Source: Culex pipiens pallens (taxonomy: Eukaryota; Arthropoda; Insecta; Diptera; Culicidae). From it: 64,000 bases of DNA. The stretch is from positions 116,785,068 to 116,849,067 of the forward strand of contig NC_068937.1 of NCBI RefSeq assembly GCF_016801865.2, written 5' to 3'. The position numbers and the translations under genes are program-made. Each line of letters opens with the position of its first letter. The stretch's first letter is position 1. The notes beneath the pieces were generated by a model. That model ran no database searches, had not been told where the DNA came from, and saw nothing but the letters and a program-made list of their open reading frames with translations. Of this stretch, positions 49,849 to 62,600 are shown piece after piece.

Positions 49849-51278
49849 CTTTTTTTTAATTTATATTCATTCAGATTTTCTCTTCCATGTACATTCATTC
49901 AGTTAAAATATTATTGAGTGTCCAATCACACACACATTTCATTTTTCACATCAATTTTAAATACTAGCAACATTCGTTTATTCATGAAATATTGTAGCTT
50001 TCGGTATTCAGTGATTACAAATGTAGGCGGTCCTACATGTACAAAAGGGAAAAGGGATACCTTAAAACTAACTTACAAACAATATAAAGAGTGGATCAAT
50101 GCAGCTGAAGACTGCAATGATTTTTGTCGAAATGCATCAATTATCTTATTGGACATAACGTCCAAAGTGTCAACTTCGGCTAAGTTGAGTTTTTGCAACA
50201 TTTGGAGTAATTTTCCATTCTTTCAAATAAGAATTGAAAATATCCAAGCTTTTTTGTAAACTTCTTGTGATGACACGAAGGCCTTTGGCGGAGGCAAATC
50301 AGGCAAGTCAGAAGTAAAAATATTGTATAAAATAGGACCCAAAATGTTTCCTTGAGGGACGCCGTCACGTACCGGTAGTTGATCAGATTTGCTATTCTGA
50401 TAACATACCTGCAGAGTACGATCCGTCAAATAATTTTGAATAATTTTCACGATATAAATCAGAAAATTAAACCTTTTTAATTTCGCAATCAAACCTAGAA
50501 GAGCAGCGCCAGTAGAGTAGCCCTCAGATTTGTTGCTTCGAATCAAATTTGAAACTCTCAACAACTGATGAGTAGTTGAATGCCCAAGGCGAAATCCAAA
50601 CTGCTCATCAGCGAAAATTGAATTTTCATTAATGTGCGTCATCATTCTATTAAGAAACTAATGGGCCGATAGCTTGAGGCTTTAGCAGGATTTTTATCCG
50701 GTTTCAAAATTGGAACTACTTTGGCATTTTTCCAACTACTGGGAAAATATGCCAAATCAAAACATTTGTTGCAAATTTTGACCAAGCTACTAAAAGTTGC
50801 TTCAGGTAATGTTTTAATTAAAATGTAAAAAATGCCATCCTCACCAGGGGCTTTCATATTTTTAATTTTTTTGATAATAGATTTTATTTCATTCCGTATT
50901 AAAAACTTCATCTGATGAAAATTCTTGTTCAACAATATTTTGAAATTCTATTGAAATTTGATCTTCAATAGGATTTTCAAACTGCTGAGCAAGTTTTTGA
51001 GCTTTTTCCCCATTAGTTAATAGAATATTATCACCATCATTTAAAGAAGGGATTGGTTATTGAGGTTTCTTAAGAACCTTTGAATGTTTCCAAAAAGGTT
51101 TAATTTGTTCGACATCTCTTGCGAACTTTTCATTTCGCAGGAGAGTGAATCTGTGGTCAATAACCTTTTGCAAATCTTTTTGAATTCGCTTCAGTGCAGG
51201 ATCACGTGAACGTTGATACTGTCTTCGGCGAACATACTTCAGACGAATCAGAAGCTGAAGATCGTCATCAATAAATAA
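49849..51278 (-). mobile_element. 5'-truncated Jockey-like LINE relic with TSD TAATAATCTCAG
   Basis: Minus-strand fragments of a non-LTR retrotransposon ORF2: a linker (51057-51250), RT with MKAPGEDGI and SSYRPIS (50642-50900), then EQFGFRLGHSTTHQL and GVPQGNILGPILYNIF (50223-50645). Frames are shifted between fragments. The segment that should carry the first catalytic Asp is deleted after STGAALL, and the FADD box is missing, so it is dead. A T-run at the left end would be the poly-A tail on the minus strand. A 12-bp duplication flanks it (49837-49848, 51279-51290). Confidence 0.85.
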
Positions 51279-51322
51279 TAATAATCTCAGTGAGGAAGAG
51301 GAATAGGGGGTGTTACACACGT

Positions 51323-51796
51323 TTAACATTCCAACGCCCAAGGCTCCAAAAAAGTTGGAACGGTAACTTCAACTCAATGGTTCTCGGGCATAACTCAACC
51401 AATCAAGATGATTCTTCTTTCCAGTGATTTGATAGGATGTCTAGATGATTCTAGACCTTTGCAGAACTTAATTTGATCAAATCTGTAATTTTTGCGATCA
51501 AAAACATCGTTCCAACTTTTTTTTCGGGTGTAAAATAAAATTCGCCGAAAATTCCGCGGAGGCAGTCGTTTAAAAAAAGTTGGAACGATGTTTTCGGTCG
51601 CAGAAATTACAGATTTGTTCAAATCAAGTTCTGCAAAATTTTAGGATCATCTAGACATTCTTACAAATCACTGGGAACAAGAATTGTCCCGATTGGTTGA
51701 GTTATGCCCGAGAACGGGCGTGTTGAAGTTACCGTTCCAACTTTTTTGGGAGGCTTGGGCGTCCGTGTAAGTTGGGCATGCGTTGGGCGTTCCAGT
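51323..51796. mobile_element. TTAA-type foldback MITE, copy 2
   Basis: CATTCCAACGCCCAAGG at the left and GGGCGTTCCAGTG at the right are flanked by TTAA on both sides. The arms are mirrored around about 51540 (AAAATTCGCCGAAAATTCC), and the ACTTTTTT motif is mirrored. Close to the copy in gene B intron 2. Confidence 0.8.
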
Positions 51797-52363
51797 GTTA
51801 AAGTACAATCAGCTGAAATGAATTTAGAATGCGTTTCCCTGCGTTTTGAATCACTTTTAGCATGCTTGAGTTGATTATTGGAATTTTTGATGTTTAAGTT
51901 TTGATTTGCTAATTTTTTTGTTTTCGTCAAATCTTTCCTTTGAAATTAATGATTGCAAAATAACTGAACTAGTGTAAAATGCATTTTAAAACACTTTTCC
52001 ACGCAAATGCTGAAACTATGGATTGTTATTTTAATATATTTTTTTTCGTTTGAAACCGCTCCCCCCCCCATCCCACCCAGAGCCAAGGGACAAAAACTGT
52101 GAAAAATATTTGCATCGGCCTTACTTTCAAATGCAATGTATATCAACATGCAATAATAAGTTGACCGACAAAATAAAAAAAAAAGAAGTTGAAAGTTAAA
52201 TATTTGATTTATAATCAAAAGTACGTGCTCTATTTCGCATTGGCAAAGGATGAGCGAGTGTACTTTCTTGAAGAGCCGCACTGAAAAGCTGCTCATGAAT
52301 GCAAAAAAAGTGTTTAATCCAAACCAGACTGACGCCAACATGCAATTATATCGGATACCACTT
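51797..52363. other. AT-rich spacer, nothing recognised
   Basis: A 148-codon minus frame (51946-52392) is rich in hydrophobic residues but has no family signature and overlaps the next MITE. Confidence 0.3.
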
Positions 52364-52810
52364 CCCGAGCAGACGGTAATAACAAAATTCATGCCATTTC
52401 AATAACAAATACTGTTAAAATAACAAAAAATGTTATGAATTCTTCTTGAAAAATCCATTTTTGCATAAGGGTTTAATAACAGTTTATGTTATCATAACAA
52501 AATTTGTCATTGGTCTGATATTGGTAGACAGCCAAAACAACTTTGCAATAACATTTTTTGTTATGGAAGAATACCTCCAACTGTTATTGGGATGATCGGA
52601 TTAGTTGTTAAAATAACAAAAAATAATATCAAAGATTTGTTCGAAGAAAAACTAAAATTGTTATTAGTCTGTTATAACAATAACAGTGCAATAACAAAAA
52701 TACTATAACGACGAATAACAATTCTTGTTATAAATAACATAAAATGTTATTGGTCTAGTATTTTCAAACATCAAAAAATGTTATTCCCAAGTTATTTCCG
52801 TCTGCTCGGG
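52364..52810. mobile_element. MITE with CCCGAGCAGACGG ends, 447 bp
   Basis: CCCGAGCAGACGGTAATAAC is matched by the inverted right end (ATTTCCGTCTGCTCGGG). The interior is dominated by AATAACA / TGTTATT units in both orientations. No coding capacity. Host bases next to the ends give no clear target duplication. Confidence 0.8.
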
Positions 52811-54279
52811 TTGCAGGCTCTTACCGGGACGGCCAATTTTCAGTGGCAAGGTACTTGGGATATCCTCCCAACTGTCGTCACAAATATACCGGTTATTATC
52901 TGATTAATTTGCATGGCAACCACTTTCTACGCATTTGCTTGCACTTCAAAAAAACAGTAACCAGATGCAAACTACTCAGCTGCGGCTTCAATTGGAATGC
53001 AAATATTTGGAGATTTATTTTCGTAAAGGAGATTTTATTTCCTTCTGACGTAACATTTCACCTAATTTCACCACTTAAGGTCAACCTCATTCCATCGTAA
53101 TGTTATGTGACTGTAGTGAGCACCATCATTTCCGCTCAAAGTGCACCATTTCGTGACCGGAATGCACTGTCAATACGCTCTGGATCTCGCAACTAATTCC
53201 AATGGCCGTTGGATACCTGAAGTAACATGTGCAACTATCAAATTATGTGTGATTACCTGCTTTGTGTCTGAATGCCACGATCGCCGTTCAAATTGAGTCC
53301 ATTCTACGCTCCACCCATGGCGATGACCACGACGACTGAGCGTATTAAGAGGTACAGTGTGCAGTTGGAACTAACTATCCTACCGTTGTCGTATGTCCCG
53401 AGCGTCCCCACCATTTGGCGACGCCGACGACGACGACGATGATCATGGTGATTACGATGATGACCCAGGCGAACCGTGGTCCAAAACGAACCGTGCGCTA
53501 ATTTATGCACGTTCCGTCGTTTCAATTCCGATAGCGGTACAACCCACCTACTAAAAAGCCTGTCCGCGAAGTTCCTCGGCAAGTGTCTTCTCTGCTGACT
53601 ACTTCCAACAGTAGCGACCAAAAGAAGAAAGGTGTGCTTTAGGGTGATCAAAATTAATTAGAAAAGTAGAAATTTCAATGATTTTTTAAATATGAGTTTT
53701 TTTTGAAAGTGATAAACAAGTATAAACATTTGCTTATTTTTATTCGGTTACCCTATCAAAGCACGATGAGCCGATGTGCAGAGAACATCCCTCGGTACCT
53801 GTTTTAAAGGTAGCCGTCCCCAAGCAAGTTCAAGATTATTGGCCAATCCAATCGACAGCTGCTTACTCTGCTTTTTCATAAGGGAGTATGGGGTATATCG
53901 ATGGTCCGCTCAAGCCCAGATATCAGCAGCATACGATTTGATCATGGTCAACTTTCGAGCAGATCGCAAAGGACGTGGCCAACAGAGCCCTCTCCGACCC
54001 TATAAGGCTCCATATTTCTGCGCGGAACAACAGTCGGATTTTCGCACGTTGACTAGCCGGCGTGAAAGAAGTCCACCCATAAAAATGTTTGCTTGAGCCG
54101 GTCGTAACGGCTGTTCGAAGTTTGTACCAGAGGAAAATAAGATGGAACAGGTTGACAAAAATTGGACATGTGAGCAACTCTCTACGAAATCGGCCGATTT
54201 CGACCATTTTTATTTTTTGTATTTTTGGATTTGACTCAAACTTTGTGGGGGCCTTCCCTATGACCAAATAAGCTATTTT
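52811..54279. other. Unassigned low-copy sequence between genes C and D
   Basis: GC-richer parts at 52811-53660 and 53760-54110. A 115-codon minus frame at 53304-53651 begins with a hydrophobic stretch but soon becomes His/Arg-rich because of a GAC microsatellite; I do not support it as a gene. No recognised repeat. Confidence 0.25.
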
Positions 54280-55170
54280 GTGTCATTGGTTCACCCATAC
54301 AAGTCTCCATACTATTTTGGCAGCTGTCCATACAAAAATGGTATGTAAATATTCAAACAGCTGTAACTTTTGAGTGAATTTTCTGATCAATTTGGTGTCT
54401 TCGACAAAGTTGTAGGTATTGTTGAGGACTTTTGAGAAAAAAAAGGTACACGGAAAAAAAATTGCAGATTTTTTTCTCAACTTTTTTAGCACTAAAACTC
54501 AATTTTCCAAAATACGTATTTTTTGATTTTCGAGATTTTTTAAGATGTTTCAGGGGACAAAATCCGCAACTTTAAAGTCATAGAAAAACATGGTCAAAAA
54601 ATCTGCCGCCGATTTATGAATTGTTCAAAAAATAGAGATTTTTGGAAAAAATCGAAGTGTCATGCAAAAACAAGTTTGACATTATTTTTTAATGCAAAAT
54701 TGAATTTGCAATCCAAAAGTACTCTACAGATTTTTTGATAAAGGGCTCCGTTTTCAAGATATAGCCACCGAAAGTTTGATTTTAGCGAAATATTTGCAGT
54801 TTTTCAATTTTTAAAAATAGTGACCATGAGTGACCATTTCTAAAAATATTTTTTTTGAAAAGTGCTATAAAATTGTCTAAGAGACATTGAAGGTTGGACC
54901 TCTGGTTGCTGAGATACAGCAGCTTAAAGAAAAAGAAACACGAAAATTGAAGTTTTCTAAGTCTCACCCAAACAGCCCACCATTTTCTAATGACGATATC
55001 TCAGCAATTAATGGTCCGATTTTCAATGTTAATACATGAAACATTCATAAAATTTCCCGATCTTTTCGAAAAAAATATTTTGAAAATTTTTAAATCAAGA
55101 CTAGCATTTTAAATGGGCGTAATATTCAATGTTTGGCCCTTTTGTAATTTTGATTAAAAAATTTATTAAA
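54280..55170. mobile_element. Repeat family P, copy 2
   Basis: Inverse of blocks at 9.8-11.4 kb: TGTCCATACAAAAATGG, GGTGTCTTCGACAAAGTTGTAGG, CCCACCATTTTCTAATG and GGGCGTAATATTCAATG. AT-rich and non-coding. Confidence 0.55.
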
Positions 55171-55205
55171 TAAAACATTTTTGAAAATAGATTTTATTTA
55201 CCCTA

Positions 55206-55361
55206 CACGGAGAAAAAAGAGTTCCCAAAATCGTGAACAAGCGTTTATGAAAATGGGAACCACGAACAAAGTGTTCAAATGCCATGGTACGTTTTTCAAA
55301 ATCGTGGTTCCCAATTTCATGAACGCTTGTTCACGATTTTGGAAACTCTTTTTTCTTCGTG
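55206..55361. mobile_element. TA-flanked hairpin MITE, 156 bp
   Basis: CACGGAGAAAAAAGAG at the left and CTCTTTTTTCTTCGTG at the right are near-perfect inverses that extend inward (CGTGAACAAGCGTT / AACGCTTGTTCACG). TA on both sides fits Tc1/mariner-type insertion. Confidence 0.8.
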
Positions 55362-55364
55362 TAT

Positions 55365-56598
55365 GATCAATACGTCAAATGCTGTATCAAGTAGGCGAAA
55401 ACCTGTTTTACCCATAATCCAACAAATTGTTAATAAATATTTTAATTCATTCTAAATGGCAATTTTTCAGATCAAATTTACAAAAAAAAACTTTACGCAT
55501 ACAACATTACCTATCAAAAGCTTGATGAAACATGCTTATTTTCCTCACATTTTTTTAAAAAGTTTTCAACAATAAATCCAAAGAATTCATTGTGGAAAAC
55601 TTCCATGAGACCAAAGAATTTTGAATTTGTATTTCAAGTTTGTCCATGCAAGTCTCAAAAAATGTAATGCATTAGGTATTGATCGGGGGAAAACTACACA
55701 AAACAACATTTTTAAAAAGCACATTGAGTTACTCTGTGAAAAAATAGCAATGTTGCTAATTTTTTGAATTCTGGTTTTTGACAAAATGTTTAAACAAAGT
55801 CATTGATAGTTGAGGTAATTTCTGAGTGTTAAATCCATGTCCATTATATGTATTAATATTAATATCAATAATGTCCATTCTAAACAGGGCCGCTTCATGT
55901 TTAATATTGAAAAAAACAGGATTTTTAAAATGATGCTATTTTCAAACAAAATCTCAGTAATTAAGTTTGATTTTCAAGAAGAAATATTTTTTAACGAATA
56001 TGATGCATTCAAATTTTCCTAGCCTATGCTCGCGGCAGTTAATTGGATCTTCTGCTTCAACGAGGATCGAGTGTGTCGTATCGGCCTCGAAGATGTGTCC
56101 CCGTTGCTTCCAAGTAGAGATCAGAGCAGAGGACGAAACTCCGGCAAATGACGACTACTATTTAAGTCAACTTGGTGGGAAAAAATGGTCAACCAGCCGA
56201 CGGAGTAGAAGATGAGCATGGTGGTGGCGGCGGCGGACTTTCTTTCCGCGATGACTCGATTCGCGGACGCGCGCTCGCGGTGGTTCAGCGCGCTCAGAAT
56301 TACCGATTGCGATTTAGTAGCGGGACACATTGCGACGAGACTAGACCTGGGGACCCCCACCTGGACTAAATCGGGCCGCCATCGGTCACCGTTCTAGCTT
56401 GAAATCGTCCAAATTTAAGCCTGCGCGAAGTGAAAACGAAACTTTTAACGACATTCTTATGAGTCAGTTTGTGCCCGAATTGGACACCAGACAATGAATT
56501 AGTATTCGTAGTGGCAGTTGTGACCACTATTTTCGGTGCAATTAAAATGGTGAAAGTGCTGTGATTAAGTGGAAAAAAATCCATGTTTTAATTTCAGT
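55365..56598. other. 5' flank of gene D
   Basis: AT-rich to about 56020, then GC-richer (56030-56460), probably promoter or an upstream untranslated exon. TTTTAATTTCAG ending at 56598 is a good splice acceptor 88 bases before the gene D ATG, so a 5' UTR intron is plausible. Confidence 0.4.
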
Positions 56599-56685
56599 CC
56601 GGTGGTTGAACAGTACAGGTGTGAAATTCCGAGCGTTAGTGTAACATACTTTGTGATACCGAGCAGTGCAATCAACTCAAGAAGA

Positions 56686-59600
56686 ATGAAGTTCTTAGCT
56701 TCGAACCTGGCGATCAGTTCAGCGCTGCTGCTTATTCTGGGCTGCATCCTGGTTGGAATCAGTGCCCATGTAAGTTTCGAAAGTCAGAAGAAGAAAAAAT
56801 CGGCACTGTGAAAAGCACCTCGAAGATGCAAGTTCGATAAACCAGTAAACCTGTTTAATTCTGAAAAATGGAATCCCATTTCTCTGATACTGCTCTCGCT
56901 GCATGATTTTTTGTTTTTTTTTTGTTTTCAAAACTGGTTTGAAGGATTAAAAATGAATGCACAAGAAAGGCGAACGGTGTAGTACGTGCGTCTCAGAACG
57001 AAAATTTGACCAAAAAAGTGATTTCAAATAATCAGATCTGAAAATGTCTGAAAAACAAAATTGTTTTAAATATTTAAATAGTAGTTTATTCAACATGTTT
57101 CAGATTATTTCAGCTAAAGTCGTACATTTATCCAAAGGGTTTTTTACTGCCTATCGAAGAAAACGCTATTATCCACTTCTGGCAGAATCGAGATTTTTGC
57201 TCCAGGTGGTAGAGGATGGTCCAACGCATCTTACAAAACTAAAATTTCAATAAAATATTAGTTTTGGCTGCTGATGCCATAAACCAAACGACTTATATCT
57301 CATTCCCCTTTAAAATTGGCTTGGTGAAGATTTGGTGACGAATACAAAAACAAGAGGGACTAAAAAATAAAAAATATAAATATTGCAATAACAAGCCATA
57401 GTTTCAAAATTTGCATGGAAATAGTAGTTTATGCAACAAGTTGCAAAAAGAGGATTTTTTCAGTACGAGTCGTGCATTTATCCAACGAGGTTCACCGAGT
57501 TGGATAAATACGAAGAGTGCTGAAAAAATCAAGTTTTGCAACGAGTTCCATACAACATTTTTTTGCAATTCCAAAAAAAACCCACTCTGAGTGAAATTTT
57601 AAGTCAAATTTTCATGTATTTTGTCAATAAATCGTTGAAATAAAAAAAAATGTTGAAAAGTGTTACTTTTCGAAACAAGTGCTGAAAAGTTCAACTTTTC
57701 AGCACCCATTTGATTGCTGAAAAGTAGAACTTTTCAGCATTTATTTTGAAAAGTGTTGCTATTCGATTCTGTTATTTTTGGTACAAAAAAGTAGGCTATT
57801 TCGTCGTTCAAGAATGACAGGAAAAGTGAGTAGTTTCACGACGGAATTGCAAAAAAGTATTTTTTAATGCATTTTACACTAGTTCATGTGTTTTGCAATC
57901 ATTAGTTTAAAAAAAAGTAAGATTTGACGAATACAAAAATTTCAACGAAAAAAGAAAACTTATTGCGGTCATAAAAATATTTCTTTATCGGGCCAATTTT
58001 GAAAGCGGGGGAGACAAAAACTTTAAATAAAATTTGTACCAGCCTAATTGATTTTTAATAATAGTAATATCATCAATTTTGGCCTATGTAGAGGTAAGAG
58101 CGCCCATTCCTCGTTTCTCGAGAAAAATCACATATTTTCAAAAATTATTCGTGGAACAAAAGTGAAATACAAAAAAAAGGTAGTCACAAATTAATTCCCT
58201 TACACGCTAAGAATTGCATAAACAACGAAAAACTCAACAATACTCAACTCATACTGGTTTGACGAATGAAACAATGACTAGCGTCGAGGTTAAAATTCCC
58301 AGGAATTCTCGAGAAACCCTCAAAGCATCCGGGAAATTGGTCGCTCTAATCGTTGTGAATGAATACGAAGAATTCTGAAAAAATGAAGTTTTGCAACAAG
58401 TTGAACCTTTTTTCAATTCCGGAAAACATCTTTATAATTTGATTTTTGTTAATACAGCATTTATTACCCAGCTGAACTCAAATTTTCTCTACTTTTCGTG
58501 ACAAGCACTGTAAAGTTAAAGTTTTCAACTTACTTACTTTTCCTGTCATTCTCTAACGACGAAAGAGCCTGTTTTTCAAAACAAAAAGCTAGATTGCGGG
58601 AATGTTAACTAGATTTACAGGCGTCGGTTTTTCGGTTTGGTTTTTAGAACGTAAAAACTGACGCCTTACTTTTCAAACGTATTTTGAGACCTGAAATTAA
58701 GACGCCTAAAAAACTTGTTACAAAAAAACATTCCCAGTCAACTCAATCGGAATTCTGAAACGGAATTCAATTCGAATCGTATTATCGTCAATTACGTATT
58801 TCGTTTCAAACGCAACAACCGATACGTACACGGAATCGGTTGTTGCATTTGAAACGGTATACGTAAACGATTCGAATTAAATTCCATTTCAGAATTCCGA
58901 TTGACTTGACTGGGTTATTGCAATAATCAATGACTACTAGGTTGAACCATTCGTTGAGTAGAATGTACGCATGGCAAACAAATTGTTTTTTTTTTTGTAT
59001 TTATACTAGGATGTGGGTAATTCTCCGCCAACTCACACAGCAGTTGCCCCGACCCCTCTTCGATTTGCGTGAAACTTTGTCCTAAGGGGTAACTTTTGTC
59101 CCTGATCACGAATCCGAGGTCCGTTTTTTGATATCTCGTGACGGAGGGGCGGTACGACCCCTTCCATTTTTGAACATGCGAAAAAAGAGGTGTTTTTCAA
59201 TAATTTGCAGCCTGAAACGGTGATGAGATAGAAATTTGGTGTCAAAGGGACTTTTATGTAAAATTAGACGCCCGATTTGATGGCGTATTCAGAATTCCGA
59301 AAAAACGTATTTTTCATCGAAAAAAACACTAAAAAAGTTTTAAAAAATCTCCCATTTTCCGTTACTCGACTGTAAAAATTTTTGGAACATGTCATTTTAT
59401 GGGAAATTTAATGTACTTTTCGAATCTACATTGACCCAGAAGGGTCATTTTTTCATTTAGAACAAAATTTTTCATTTTAAAATTTCGTGTTTTTTCTAAC
59501 TATGCAGGGTTATTTTTTAGAGTGTAACAGTGTTCTACAAAGTTGTAGAGCAGACAATTACAAAAATTTTGATATATAGACATAAGGGGTTTGCTTATAA

Positions 59601-62600
59601 ACATCACGAGTTATCGCGATTTTACGAAAAAAAGTTTTGAAAAAGTTGGTCGTCATCGATCATGGCCGTTCATGGTCACCCGCGACAGACACGGACGACG
59701 AAACAAAGAGAAACGCAAAAAGTAACTTTTTCAAAACTTTTTTTCGTAAAATCGCGATAACTTGTGATGTTTATAAGCAAACCCCTTATGTATATATATT
59801 AAAATTTTTGTAATTGTCTGCTCTACAACTTTGTAGAACATTGTTACACTCTAAAAAATAACCCTGCAAAGTTAGAAAAAACACGAAATTTTAAAATGAA
59901 AAATTTTGTTCTAAACGAAAAAATGACCCTTCTGGGTCAATGTAGATTCGAAAAGTACATTAAATTTCCCATAAAATGACATGTTCCAAAATTTTTTACA
60001 GTCGAGTAACGGAAAATGGGAGATTTTTTAAAACTTTTTTAGTGTTTTTTTCGATGAAAAATACGTTTTTTCGGAATTCTGAATACGCCATCAAATCGGG
60101 TGTCTAATTTTACATAAAAGTCCCTTTGACACCAAATTTCTATCTCATCACCGTTTCAGGCTGCAAATTATTGAAAAACACCTCTTTTTTCGCATGTTCA
60201 AAAATGGAAGGGGTCGTACCGCCCCTCCGTCACGAGATATCAAAAAACGGACCTCGGATTCGTGATCAGGGACAAAAGTTACCCCTTAGGACAAAGTTTC
60301 ACGCAAATCGAAGAGGGGTCGGGGCAACTTTTCCCGATTTCGTGTGAGTTGGTAGAGAATTACCCATGTAACAAAAATGACTTTTTGGCGGGCATTCAGG
60401 GGTTTGTTCCGGTGGGCATACTGAGCCTGAATCCCAAATATGAGCTTGATTGGACGTAACAGGGGCTGGCGCTCCGCCCTTCAATTTTAAATGGGATTTA
60501 ATCCGTAAAAAAAGATTTTTTCAAAAATGTCACTTTTTGAGGCATTTTGGCCACCAATGCGTTTACCAAAAACATCACTGGCGTGTAGGCCAGATCCTTG
60601 CGCATCTTTTGGTATATATAACATTGAAGTTTGGAGCATCCTGGAGCTCGGTACAGACCTTCAAAGTTTGGCATATTTTCGAAAAATCGGTCCCAGCAAA
60701 ATCAAATGGCGTCTCGGGCGTCGCGAGGTGCGACGCATATCTTTTTTGCCGGGGCCGATTTTTCCCATTTAAAATTGAAGGGCGGAGCGCCAGCTCCTGT
60801 TACGTCCAATCAAGCTCATATTTGGGATTTAGGCTCAGTATGCCCACCTGAACAAACCCCTGAATGCCCGCCAAAAAGTCATTTTTGTTACACTCTAATT
60901 TATACGTTTCATTCTATAGACAACATAGTTTTGGTAATGCAAAAAAAAGTTGCATGGAGGGCCTTGTGGCGCGGTGATTAACGGCTTCGGCTGCCGATCC
61001 CTGAGATGCTATGGGGCGCGGGTTTGATTCCCGCCTTATCCTCCTGGCCTTCTATCGGATGGGGAAGTAAAACGTCGGTCCATCTGCGTAAAAGAGGTTT
61101 TGGGTGACTCACCACGCATAAACTTCGGACGCCTAAAAATGAGCAAAAACTTGCAACAGAGGCCACAAAAGACCCGAGGGTCGTTTAAGTGGATTGCTTT
61201 GCTTTTTTTGCATGGAACTCAGTGCAAAATTTGTTTTTTTCACGTTCTGAAAATTTGAACTTTTCAGCACTGCATGCTGAAACGGGTGAGGGAACACCCG
61301 TGAAGAGTATCGGGGCCGGCATTTACATAGCGGATTTAGTGAAGTTTATTAATTAACTTTATGTTAACATGATAAGATTAATGTTAACATTCCATAGGTT
61401 GTCTTCATACGGTGTCTTGATTAGGTCCAGTTTGTGGCGATACACTACCTTCCCTTTACTAAGCAATCCAGAATCCACCAGTTGTGTTGGTCCTAGCCGG
61501 GATTTGAACCCCGATCTACCGCTTTCGAGGCGGAAGCGTTGCCACTAGGCTACGTGGCTCAGACTATAATTTTACACAATTTGTTGCATGAAACATAAAA
61601 ACCAGCATAACTAAGGAAATGCTGGATTTTTTATTTGTTTTGAGAATAATTTTAAGCATTAGTTTGTACTTGGACCAGCTTTGGTTCAGAACATTTAGTT
61701 GATTATTTTTAAATTTGTTTAAAACGGTATTTTTTGACAATTTCATGTTTTGGACGGTGTAGCAGTCAGCCAAAGGGTGCATAAATTTGAACAACCAAAA
61801 ATAATTTCTTCAAAAACATGGAGGGACCTTGCGGTTTTGATTTTTAAACACCTCACGTAAATAGTGGTTTGATTTCAGATGGTGTCATTGATTTTGATTT
61901 GATTTGATTTGATTTGATGTGATAACCAACAGGGCCACAAGGATGACCTATGTAGCGGTTGCCTAGAATTACAGTGGCTCAGACTTAAAGGGAGTATCTT
62001 CAAATTACTGTCGTATGAAGGGCCAAAAGGGGGTGGTTGGACGCGAACAAGCAAAATCACTCACGGTGTCCTCAGGGGAAAGAATCTTCTTCCGACAGTA
62101 ACTTCCAATAACTCCGAAAGAAGTCTGACAAAGCTGAAAAACAGGGCTCGCACCCTGTTGGGGGCCTAAAAGGGCGCGGCAGACAGCTGGAGACTGACAG
62201 AAGTCAATAGATGTAGTAATTGGACAATCCTTAAGAATTGTACAATTAATAAACTATTTCCCCCTTGTGACGTAGTTCTGGTCTTCCACTATCCACATCC
62301 AGTCTCCGCCATTACAGCATACTGTCCACTGCCCTGATGCTCCCTCCCCGATCCCCGGCTTTGATTCTAACTACTGATAAAAAGGAAAATCATAGATGAG
62401 AAAAGGTCAATGCGGATGGAGAGCAAATCGAGCTCAGTATCCCCTCACAAAGACTGGTAGTAAGTGTGAAAAAAGAGAAAATGTAAGGAAAGACAAGAAG
62501 AAAAATGAAAAGATAGTATGTCAATGCGGATGGATCGATGATCCCCTCACAATGACATAAAAGAAACAGATGGTAGGAAGAAGCAAAATTAGAACTGAAA

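Noticed and set aside
53304..53651. 115-codon minus frame starting with a signal-peptide-like stretch
   Set aside because: The rest is driven by a GAC microsatellite (His/Arg run), and no donor or cysteine pattern like the other proteases follows.
61495..61562. A tRNA-Ser gene on the minus strand
   Set aside because: Serine tRNAs have a long variable arm, absent here, and a SINE-like body follows.
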